Source of the DNA: Deltaproteobacteria bacterium | Lineage (GTDB): Bacteria > Desulfobacterota > GWC2-55-46 > DRQE01 | DNA length: 5,002 nucleotides | NCBI GenBank assembly: GCA_030636245.1 | Contig: DAOVXI010000129.1 | Location: 1-5,002, forward strand | Reading direction: 5' to 3' | Shown here: positions 1-5,002 of the stretch, piece after piece | Layout of the letters: every line of letters begins with the position of its first letter | Numbering within the stretch: the first letter of the stretch is position 1 | Notes under the pieces: generated by a model | What the model was told of the DNA's origin: nothing | Seen by the model: only the letters and a program-made list of their open reading frames with translations | Databases searched by the model: none | Made by a program: the position numbers and the translations under genes

Positions 1-222
1 ATAGCAGGCCAGGGGATTGCCAACCCGATAGCAACCATACTTTCTGTAGCTATGATGCTTAAGTATTCATTTGATATGACTGAAGCATCCGATGAGATAG
101 AGAAAGCGGTCGAGGGTGTTCTTGATAAAGGGCTACGCACAGGAGATATCTACACGGATGGAACTAAGAAGGTTGGTTGTGTGGAGATGGGCGAGGCTTT
201 GCTTTCGGAACTTAAATCCTAA
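1..222 (+). CDS. leuB: 3-isopropylmalate dehydrogenase, C-terminal fragment (5' end outside window)
   Basis: This is the last 73 codons of a gene entering from the left edge in frame 1 and ending at TAA (220-222). The translation opens with IAGQGIANPIATILSVAMML, which matches the conserved IAGxGIANPxAxILS segment of LeuB that borders the NAD-binding pocket. It continues with the family's C-terminal helix and the RTGDIYTDGTKKVGCVEMG segment. In the family the enzyme oxidatively decarboxylates 3-isopropylmalate to 2-oxoisocaproate with NAD+, the third step of cytosolic leucine biosynthesis. Isocitrate and tartrate dehydrogenases share the fold, but the 'RTGDI...GT..VG..EMG' ending fits LeuB best. 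No truncation is seen at the C-terminus. It converges on the minus-strand helicase gene, with 25 bp between the two stop codons. Its upstream partners are outside the window. Confidence 0.92.
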   Translation: MAGQGIANPIATILSVAMMLKYSFDMTEASDEIEKAVEGVLDKGLRTGDIYTDGTKKVGCVEMGEALLSELKS

Positions 223-232
223 ACGGATTTAA
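212..232 (+). other. Perfect 8-bp stem-loop over the leuB stop codon
   Basis: TTAAATCC (212-219) and GGATTTAA (225-232) are exact inverted repeats around a 5-nt loop, TAAAC. The leuB stop codon lies at the arm/loop junction. No T-run follows on either strand, so this is not a standard intrinsic terminator. It could stabilise the 3' end of the mRNA or be incidental. Confidence 0.4.
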
Positions 233-247
233 TGGGGAGCTCAAGTC

Positions 248-2512
248 CTAGTCGTTTTTTCTGAGCCAGTGTTTTAGTATTAATTGAGCCGCTCGTTTGT
301 CGAGCGGCTCATTGTTATTTCCGCAGTGTGGATCCTGCGTGCAGGCGGGGCAGGCTTTTTCGCAGGGACACTCATCCAAGATCTCAAGAGTAGAGTTGAA
401 CCAGTGAGGAGCTACCTCGAAGCCGCGTTTGGTAAGTCCCACGCCTCCTTCGTGACCATCATAAATAAAGATCGCAGGCACCCCAAGCTCAGGACAAACG
501 GGAAAGTAGCTAACGCCACCAAGGTCGCGCCTATCGCAAAGAGCGTACAAAGGAAGTGCGGCTATGGCCGTGTGTTCAAGCGCGTGTAACCCGCCGGCAG
601 GACCAAAGCCTGCTTCACTTATCTCTCTCATTATCCAATCCTCCACCTCTATCCAAACCCCGCTTGTCTTAAATTCATTTGGCGGTAGCTCAAGCAGGTG
701 TTCACTTATGAGCTTTCTTGAGTAAATATCCTTACGCCTGAATCCAAGAACATGTTCGGTGATCATAAGTTTGCCGCGGTTTATCGTAAAACCATACTCT
801 CTGAATTTTTTTGTTTCTTCTATCTCAAGGATATCTGTTCTGTCGTCTGTTATGGGTGAGGTGTAGTAATCTACAGAGACCTCCTTAACATGTACCTCAT
901 TTTTAGCCAGATGAATGCCCTTTACAAGATACTGGCTTCCTCTATGAAGATACACGGCCCCGGGGTGCAGCTCCTTCAGGACTCGTGATGACCCGGATTC
1001 ACCGATAAGTATCTTTTCATCACCAAGCAGTATCCTAAAGGGAGCTCCACCCCCTCTGATCGACACCTCACGGTGCGGGTTTTTTCTTCTTGGGTAATAA
1101 GAGCGGTCAAGGCTTGTGTACCTGATCTTTCTTTTCAAGACAAGGTCATCAAGGAGCGGCTTAGATGTTCTTATGTTGAAGATATCTTCCTTCTCTATAC
1201 TAAGCGGTATCTCTGAAACCGCGCAGTTAAGGTGCTGCTTTAAGATATACTCGTTTTCTTCATCAAGAACAGCCGCCTCGGCACTCTTTCTGAAGAACTC
1301 TTCAGGGCGGCGCATGAAGTGCTGGTCCAGCGCATCCTCTATCGCGACCATGAAGATGATCGATTCATTCTCGCTTCTTCCAACCCGTCCGGCCCTTTGA
1401 AGTGTTGAGCTTATGGTTCCGGGATAGCCCACGAGCACGCAGGCATCAAGCCCTCCTATGTCGACACCAAGCTCAAGCGCGCTGGTTGAGATAACGCCTG
1501 AGAGCTTATCTGAAAATAACGCCTCTTCTATCTCTCGGCGTTCTTCGGCAAGGTAGCCTGCTCTGTATGTGCTTATCCGTTCAGTTAATGAAGGCTCGTC
1601 TCTCACTGCCCACTTATATAAGAGCTCGGTAATCTTTCTGGATTTTGTAAAAGCGATCGTCTTAAGTTCATGTTTGATGCATTCGAGGAATAACTTAACG
1701 CTCGCCGTATATGGGCTTACCTCAGGGATCGGGTTGACGAAGATAAAGTTTTTCTTTCCGCGCGGCGCACCGCTTCCTGTTATGATCTCGAAAGGAACTC
1801 CTGTTAAGGTCTCTGCAAGCTCTTTCGGGTTGGCGATCGTAGCCGAGCAGGTTATAAAGACAGGCTTTGAACCGTAAAGCTCGCATACTCTTCTGAGTCT
1901 TCTTATCAGGTCAGCGCTGTGTGAACCGAGCACGCCGCGGTATGTGTGTAGTTCGTCTATGACGACGTACTTTAAGTTAGAAAAGAAAGCGCTCCATTTT
2001 TCATGGAAGGCAAGTATTCCGAGGTGAAGCATGTCGGGGTTGGTAAATACTACGTTAGGTAACTCGGAGCGTATCTTCCCGCGTTTATACGACGAAGTGT
2101 CGCCGTCGTATATGGCCGAGTGGTTATGAAGCTCAAGAGAATCTCCAAGCTCAGAAAAAGTTTGGAATTGATCCTGTGTAAGACCCTTTAAAGGGAAGAG
2201 GTAGAGAGCGTGCGAGTCGTTGTCATTCAAAATAGATTCAAGCACGGGAATATTATATATAAAACTTTTCCCGCTTGAGGTCGGGGTCATAACGGCTGTG
2301 TGTTTATCCTCTCTGATCTTATCGATCGCCTCGGTCTGGTGTGTGTAAAGCTTCTCAATACCAAGCTCAAGTAAAGCTCGGTTGAGTTCTTTCGGTAATG
2401 GTTTATTTAGTGTGCCGTAGGAGGCGCTTTTTGCGGGGATGATCTTCTTATAGACCACATCACCTATGTCTTTACGTCCGGCAACTTCGTTTATAAAAGC
2501 TTTAAAGTCCAT
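248..2512 (-). CDS. mrfA: MrfA/YprA-type DEAH-box helicase with C-terminal DUF1998 (DNA repair)
   Basis: This encodes a superfamily 2 ATP-dependent helicase of 754 aa, close to the roughly 750 aa of Bacillus subtilis MrfA. From the proposed start, motifs are: YTHQ (56-59), Walker A TPTSSGKS (76-83), Ia PLKGLTQDQ (107-115), TNPD (157-160), Walker B DELH (186-189), SAT (223-225), motif IV IAFTKSRK (286-293), motif V with SALELGVDIGGLD (344-356) and motif VI QRAGRVGRS (372-380). The C-terminal DUF1998 part has HALEH (643-647), YDGHEGGVGL (684-693) and a metal-binding-type cluster, CPCEKACPAC plus C730. In B. subtilis, MrfA works with the nuclease MrfB in repair of mitomycin-type DNA damage; Hrq1 is a eukaryotic relative. 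No mrfB is visible here. The frame stays open upstream to TTG 2650, but ATG 2512 begins MDFKAFI, the typical family N-terminus, and the extra 46 codons are AT-rich. The nearest Shine-Dalgarno-like AAGGA is 14 nt upstream, which is long. The assignment is firm at family level; the repair role is inferred. Confidence 0.93.
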   Translation of the reverse strand: MDFKAFINEVAGRKDIGDVVYKKIIPAKSASYGTLNKPLPKELNRALLELGIEKLYTHQTEAIDKIREDKHTAVMTPTSSGKSFIYNIPVLESILNDNDSHALYLFPLKGLTQDQFQTFSELGDSLELHNHSAIYDGDTSSYKRGKIRSELPNVVFTNPDMLHLGILAFHEKWSAFFSNLKYVVIDELHTYRGVLGSHSADLIRRLRRVCELYGSKPVFITCSATIANPKELAETLTGVPFEIITGSGAPRGKKNFIFVNPIPEVSPYTASVKLFLECIKHELKTIAFTKSRKITELLYKWAVRDEPSLTERISTYRAGYLAEERREIEEALFSDKLSGVISTSALELGVDIGGLDACVLVGYPGTISSTLQRAGRVGRSENESIIFMVAIEDALDQHFMRRPEEFFRKSAEAAVLDEENEYILKQHLNCAVSEIPLSIEKEDIFNIRTSKPLLDDLVLKRKIRYTSLDRSYYPRRKNPHREVSIRGGGAPFRILLGDEKILIGESGSSRVLKELHPGAVYLHRGSQYLVKGIHLAKNEVHVKEVSVDYYTSPITDDRTDILEIEETKKFREYGFTINRGKLMITEHVLGFRRKDIYSRKLISEHLLELPPNEFKTSGVWIEVEDWIMREISEAGFGPAGGLHALEHTAIAALPLYALCDRRDLGGVSYFPVCPELGVPAIFIYDGHEGGVGLTKRGFEVAPHWFNSTLEILDECPCEKACPACTQDPHCGNNNEPLDKRAAQLILKHWLRKND
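285..320 (+). terminator. Probable intrinsic terminator of leuB, inside the 3' end of the helicase gene
   Basis: TGAGCCGCTCG (285-295) and CGAGCGGCTCA (301-311) form a perfect GC-rich 11-bp stem with a TTTGT loop, followed by TTGTTATTT (312-320). The stem and U-rich tail have the layout of a Rho-independent terminator for transcripts coming from leuB, 63 nt after its stop. On the minus strand the same bases encode the helicase residues E-P-L-D-K-R-A-A-Q, and no T-rich tail follows the hairpin in that direction. It therefore looks one-directional. The U-tract is interrupted by G and A, so it may be less than fully efficient. Confidence 0.7.
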
Positions 2513-2572
2513 TTTTTGATATAATATCCTTATTGAGCTATGAATTAATGAGATTTTATCATAATCTACTGT

Positions 2573-2602
2573 TTTATAAGTGAAAAATTCACTTTTGCTC
2601 AA
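2573..2602 (-). promoter_or_regulatory. Candidate sigma-70-type promoter of the helicase gene
   Basis: On the minus strand TTGAGC (2602-2597) and TATAAA (2578-2573) are separated by 18 bp. This would start transcription near 2566 and leave a leader of about 55 nt before the ATG at 2512. It lies inside the 5' extension of the helicase reading frame, which agrees with that extension being non-coding. The match is moderate. A second possible -10, TATGAT or GATAAAAT, lies about 15-20 bp further downstream. Confidence 0.4.
2578..2594. promoter_or_regulatory. Palindrome AAGTGAA-AAA-TTCACTT, possible operator
   Basis: This is an exact inverted repeat with 7-bp arms and a 3-bp centre. It fills the spacer of the candidate helicase promoter, a classic position for a repressor site. 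It does not match the LexA box types I know. No regulator gene in the window points to its ligand. The region is AT-rich, so a chance origin cannot be excluded. Confidence 0.3.
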
Positions 2603-2613
2603 ATGCCTTTGAG
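2598..2613. promoter_or_regulatory. Palindrome CTCAAA-TGCC-TTTGAG next to the helicase -35
   Basis: This is an exact inverted repeat with 6-bp arms and a 4-bp centre. It begins 4 bp from the neighbouring palindrome and overlaps the TTGAGC -35 hexamer on the minus strand. Its arms differ from those of the neighbour, so the two would not be one factor's repeated site. It may be a binding site or coincidence. Confidence 0.25.
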
Positions 2614-2676
2614 AAAACATTCTTTTTGGTATTTTATTCAATAATATCAAGTAGTTAGGTCGTAGTTTTTAAGGAT

Positions 2677-2705
2677 TTGACATAGCGAGTCATTGAGGTT
2701 ATAGT
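2677..2705 (+). promoter_or_regulatory. Sigma-70-type promoter of the small CxxC protein gene
   Basis: A perfect -35 TTGACA (2677-2682) and a -10 TATAGT (2700-2705) are separated by the optimal 17 bp. Transcription is expected to begin near 2711-2713, giving a leader of about 30 nt that carries the ribosome binding site. TTGACA is mirrored by TGTCAA at 2705-2710, so the promoter is flanked by 6-bp inverted repeats 22 bp apart. Confidence 0.8.
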
Positions 2706-2726
2706 GTCAATAGTAACGATTTTATT

Positions 2727-2732
2727 AAGGAG
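2727..2732 (+). promoter_or_regulatory. Ribosome binding site AAGGAG
   Basis: This is a full Shine-Dalgarno hexamer 10 nt before the ATG at 2743. An ATG at 2734 lies closer, but it is followed by GTT and then TAA, so it cannot start the gene. The site fixes the start at 2743. Confidence 0.8.
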
Positions 2733-2742
2733 TATGGTTTAA

Positions 2743-3051
2743 ATGAAACTTATCAGGTGCCACAGCTGCGGTAAAGACATTGCCGATGATGGGATAAAGT
2801 ACATCATCGAGATCAAGAGTTTTGCCGATTATGAGGGATATCTTGAGGATTTTCCAGGGGATATCACGGAGGGAATAAATGAGATCCTTGACGCGGTAGA
2901 GGAGGTTGATCCAAAGACATTGGAGGATGAGGTCTATCAGGAGGATGTTTATCTTCTATGCAAGACCTGCCGGGATAAGTTCTCGGATGATCCTTTCAGG
3001 ACTGGGTATATCCCGACGGAAGGCGAAAGCGCAAAGGGAACCGTCCACTAA
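2743..3051 (+). CDS. Uncharacterised small acidic protein with two CxxC pairs (zinc-ribbon-like)
   Basis: This is a 102-aa cytosolic-looking protein with no signal peptide or membrane segment. It has CHSCGK at residues 6-11 near the N-terminus and CKTCRDKF at 73-80. The two CxxC pairs could join to bind one zinc ion in a split zinc ribbon. Between them is a long Asp/Glu-rich stretch (residues 27-69, for example DAVEEVDPKTLEDEVYQEDV) that looks helical. The tail is short and polar. Small proteins with this layout (N-terminal CxxCG, C-terminal CxxCR) are known to me only as hypothetical, and I assign no function. It has its own near-consensus promoter, a good Shine-Dalgarno and its own strong terminator. 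It is therefore probably a single-gene unit with real expression, divergent from the helicase gene. Coding is well supported by this control context and by the paired cysteines. Confidence 0.87.
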   Translation: MKLIRCHSCGKDIADDGIKYIIEIKSFADYEGYLEDFPGDITEGINEILDAVEEVDPKTLEDEVYQEDVYLLCKTCRDKFSDDPFRTGYIPTEGESAKGTVH

Positions 3052-3074
3052 TATTCAGCTTCATATTCAAGATC

Positions 3075-3113
3075 AACGCATCGCTTGCTCCATTAAGCGG
3101 TGCGTTTTTTTTT
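3075..3113 (+). terminator. Intrinsic terminator of the small CxxC protein gene
   Basis: ACGCATCGCTT (3076-3086) pairs with AAGCGGTGCGT (3095-3105) over 11 bp, including one G-U pair, around an 8-nt loop. A3075 and T3106 extend the stem. It runs into an unbroken run of nine T (3105-3113), 25 nt after the stop codon. On the minus strand the hairpin follows an A-run and is trailed only by TTGATCTTG, so it would be a poor terminator for the converging phosphoesterase gene. That gene's stop codon (3112-3114) lies in the T-run. Confidence 0.92.
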
Positions 3114-3849
3114 ATCTGCCTTCCTTAAGTCTTTCACCCAGGCTCTCAGGAAGCCCGGCCTCGATTATCTTATCGGCACAGCTCTTAATATCATACGTTA
3201 CCCTATGGTGTTCGATCTTGAGTGTGCTTGAATCCAGTGTGATGAACGATGCTCTCGGGTCATGGTCTCTCGGTTGACCGACTGATCCGGGGTTAATAAG
3301 ATAGCTCCTGTCATTTGAGAGGGTGCAGGCGAGGGTGCATTTTTCTTCTATCATGCCGCTTTTTGTGCGTTCATGTATGGCAGGCTTATGGGTGTGGCCG
3401 TACAGGAGTATTTTTAAAGGCGCCATATCATCAAGAAGGCTGAAGTTGATCCTCACGTCTTCCATTGAGAGCAGGTAGTCGTCCGTGGAATCTATCTGCC
3501 CGTGGAAGGCGATAACCTCCTCATTGATAATAATACTTTCCGGGAGTTTGCTTAAGTAGGCAAGGCTCTCGATATCTATGTTCTCTCTAGTCCAGAATAC
3601 CGATACCTGCGCTTTAGGGTTAAATGAATCCGGTTCTTTTTGTCCCGTTGCTCTTGTGTCGTGGTTGCCGGCTATGCATCGCACGTTATGTTTCTTTAAT
3701 ACACTGATACATTCGTTCGGGTTTGCGCCATATCCGACAACGTCACCAAGGCAAATTATCTCTTCCACCTTGAGGCCTTTTATTTTATCAAGGACAGAAT
3801 CGAGAGCCTCAAGGTTAGAGTGGATATCGGATATTATTGCGTATAGCAT
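3112..3849 (-). CDS. Calcineurin-like metallophosphoesterase (YfcE/MJ0936-type)
   Basis: This is a complete 245-aa protein with the full metal-binding set of the family: D8 and H10 in SDIHSN, D36 in GDVVGYG, N62 and H63 in GNHD, H116 in FHGQ, and H152/H154 in YGHTHKP. INPGSVGQPRD (185-195) is the usual closing strand. Such enzymes use two metal ions, often Mn, to hydrolyse phosphomonoesters or phosphodiesters. The physiological substrate cannot be read from sequence, and related proteins are often annotated only as phosphodiesterase or 'YfcE-like'. It has no signal peptide, so it is probably cytosolic. A stop codon sits six codons upstream of the ATG in the same frame, so no longer start is possible. 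No Shine-Dalgarno is visible before it. It lies 34 bp after the PBP1A stop on the same strand and may be co-transcribed with it. Confidence 0.93.
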   Translation of the reverse strand: MLYAIISDIHSNLEALDSVLDKIKGLKVEEIICLGDVVGYGANPNECISVLKKHNVRCIAGNHDTRATGQKEPDSFNPKAQVSVFWTRENIDIESLAYLSKLPESIIINEEVIAFHGQIDSTDDYLLSMEDVRINFSLLDDMAPLKILLYGHTHKPAIHERTKSGMIEEKCTLACTLSNDRSYLINPGSVGQPRDHDPRASFITLDSSTLKIEHHRVTYDIKSCADKIIEAGLPESLGERLKEGR

Positions 3850-3881
3850 AATTGTTTTTTGGGGTTAAGAAGGCGGAGGAA

Positions 3882-3887
3882 AATTAT
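3882..3887 (-). promoter_or_regulatory. Isolated consensus -10 hexamer TATAAT before the phosphoesterase gene
   Basis: TATAAT on the minus strand overlaps the PBP1A stop codon, and a start near 3875 would give a leader of about 26 nt to the phosphoesterase ATG. The matching -35 at 17 bp is GCAATA, which is poor. This is a possible secondary promoter only. Confidence 0.2.
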
Positions 3888-5002
3888 AAGGGTTCGTTTA
3901 AGTCTATTGCTTCCTCTTCGGAGGTGTCCCTGAACTCCCTTGGCTCCTCATCAACTCGTTCGTCTCCAATATCGAGTTTAAAGAACTCTGTATCAGGATG
4001 CTGCGCTCGTCTTTTGGATATCTCGATAGGGGCGGTGCCTTCCACGAATACCTCGAAGACAGGGTCGGGTGTTGTCGCATTCGCAAGAAGTCCTGTCTCA
4101 GGGTCGATCCTCGCGAACTCAAGTCCTTCAGGCATGGGGAATTTTTTCGGAGGTGTGTTCTCAAGGACCTTCTTCATGAACTTTATCCAAATAGGCGAGG
4201 CGGCCTTAGAGCCGGTCTCGTTCTTGCCAAGGGGCTTTTCAGAGTCGTAGCCGATCCATGTGCCGACAACCAGCTCCGGGGTATATCCCATGAACCATGC
4301 GTCATTCAAGTTGTTCGTAGTACCGGTCTTGCCTGCCGCAGGACGGCCCGTTAGGTTTACCCTTACGCGCCAGGCCGTGCCATGCTGAACAACACCTTCT
4401 AAAAGGCTTGTCATCAGGTATGCTATCTGTGGTGTTATGACCTGCTCGCTTCTTTGCTGGTTTCCCTCAAGTAGCTCTCCGTCCCTGTCGGTTATCCTTG
4501 TTATGAAAATAGGTTCCGGTCGTTTGCCGAGGTTTTCGAATGTTGCATATGCTGTCGTGAGTTCAAGCAGTGTTATGCCTGATGAACCGAGAGAAAGTGA
4601 GAGGTCCTTCGCGAGAGGGCTTTCTATGCCGAGCTTACGGGCGTAATTAATGGCCCGGGTAACACCTACGTCCTGGAGGACCTTGACCGTGACGACGTTC
4701 CTGGATTTTGTCAGAGCGGTTCGTATTGTTGTGGGGCCATAGAACTTATCTTCATAGTTCCTGGGTTTCCAGAGCCACGTTACTTCTTCCTCTGCTTTTT
4801 GTTGCTCCTCCATTTCAGCGCTTAACCCTTTGCCTTCACCGAGCGCGTCCTCGCCGAGAAGTTCCACCTCTTTCTTGGTTACATTCTCGTAAACAAGAGG
4901 GGAGTCAATGACGATCGTCGCAGGAGTGTATCCGCTATCCAGGGCCGTTGCGTATATGATGGGCTTAAAGGCGCTTCCAGGCTGACGTTTGGATTGTATG
5001 AC
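3884..5002 (-). CDS. mrcA: Penicillin-binding protein 1A, transpeptidase domain (5' end outside window)
   Basis: The frame is open from the right edge (5002) to TAA at 3884-3886, giving 372 residues of a class A bifunctional PBP. The upstream glycosyltransferase domain and membrane anchor are outside the window. Numbering from the edge, the catalytic motifs are: SxxK in RQPGSAFKP (Ser10 is the acyl-enzyme nucleophile, Lys13), SRN at 100-102 and KTGTT at 225-229. GSSGITLLELTTAYATF (139-155) and TSLLEGVVQHGTAWRVR are also typical of PBP1A. The protein crosslinks peptidoglycan in the periplasm. A stretch at about 41-75, rich in Glu, Lys and Gln (it includes EMEEQQKAEEEV), lies between SxxK and the WKPRNY segment and looks longer than usual. 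The C-terminal tail after about residue 330 is strongly acidic. A GTG at 4867 is an internal Val codon, not a start. The metallophosphoesterase gene follows 34 bp downstream. Confidence 0.96.
   Translation of the reverse strand, partial: VIQSKRQPGSAFKPIIYATALDSGYTPATIVIDSPLVYENVTKKEVELLGEDALGEGKGLSAEMEEQQKAEEEVTWLWKPRNYEDKFYGPTTIRTALTKSRNVVTVKVLQDVGVTRAINYARKLGIESPLAKDLSLSLGSSGITLLELTTAYATFENLGKRPEPIFITRITDRDGELLEGNQQRSEQVITPQIAYLMTSLLEGVVQHGTAWRVRVNLTGRPAAGKTGTTNNLNDAWFMGYTPELVVGTWIGYDSEKPLGKNETGSKAASPIWIKFMKKVLENTPPKKFPMPEGLEFARIDPETGLLANATTPDPVFEVFVEGTAPIEISKRRAQHPDTEFFKLDIGDERVDEEPREFRDTSEEEAIDLNEPL

Noticed and set aside
254..260. T-run near the helicase stop as a leuB terminator tail
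   Set aside because: Only a weak 4-bp pairing (with a G-T pair) precedes it. The hairpin at 285-311 is far stronger.
284..1877. Several + strand open frames of 90-102 codons opposite the helicase gene
   Set aside because: They are antisense shadows of a clearly conserved helicase. None has a recognisable motif or supporting control signals.
2518..2528. Odd palindrome GATATAATATC just before the helicase start
   Set aside because: It is an 11-bp AT-rich palindrome expected by chance in such sequence, with no further support.
2906..3277. 123-codon + strand frame overlapping the small CxxC gene
   Set aside because: It runs through the terminator and into the antisense of the phosphoesterase. 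Its product has no coherent features.
3871..3890. Shine-Dalgarno-like GGAGG on the + strand at 3875-3879
   Set aside because: No start codon with a credible reading frame follows at the right distance. The + strand frames across here are antisense to the PBP1A gene and their products resemble nothing.
3904..4354. Frames of 86 and 118 codons overlapping the 3' part of the PBP1A gene
   Set aside because: They lie out of frame or opposite to a strongly conserved transpeptidase, with Arg/Ser-rich low-information products.

Overview
The window looks like ordinary chromosomal backbone of a bacterium. Intrinsic terminators, a near-consensus sigma-70-type promoter and a class A penicillin-binding protein of the PBP1A type together suggest a Gram-negative, peptidoglycan-making lineage. 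Deltaproteobacteria-, Nitrospirae- or related candidate-phylum-like is my guess from the flavour of the proteins. I cannot fix the taxon from the sequence. I see no phage, transposon, CRISPR, tRNA or rRNA.

Layout, left to right. Positions 1-222 hold the last 73 codons of leuB (leucine biosynthesis) on the + strand. Converging on it from the minus strand is a complete MrfA/YprA-type DEAH-box helicase with a C-terminal DUF1998 cysteine cluster. It ends at 248 and, in my view, starts at 2512, giving 754 aa instead of the longest possible 800 aa. A strong hairpin that probably terminates leuB lies inside the last 25 codons of the helicase gene.

Positions 2513-2742 form a divergent control region. 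On the + strand a clear TTGACA-17-TATAGT promoter drives a small uncharacterised acidic protein with two CxxC pairs (2743-3051), which is followed by a textbook terminator (3075-3113). On the minus strand there is a weaker candidate helicase promoter with two short palindromes over its -35 and spacer.

From 3112 to the right edge two minus-strand genes lie head to tail 34 bp apart. A 5'-truncated PBP1A (3884-5002, holding the transpeptidase domain) is followed by a calcineurin-like metallophosphoesterase (3112-3849) that ends inside the T-run of the small gene's terminator.

Functionally these are four unrelated units: leucine biosynthesis, DNA repair, an unknown zinc-ribbon-like protein, and cell-wall synthesis with a phosphoesterase. 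I found no convincing new multi-gene system. The points most worth checking are the palindromes at the helicase promoter, the uncharacterised CxxC protein, the terminator embedded in coding sequence, and an acidic insertion in PBP1A.
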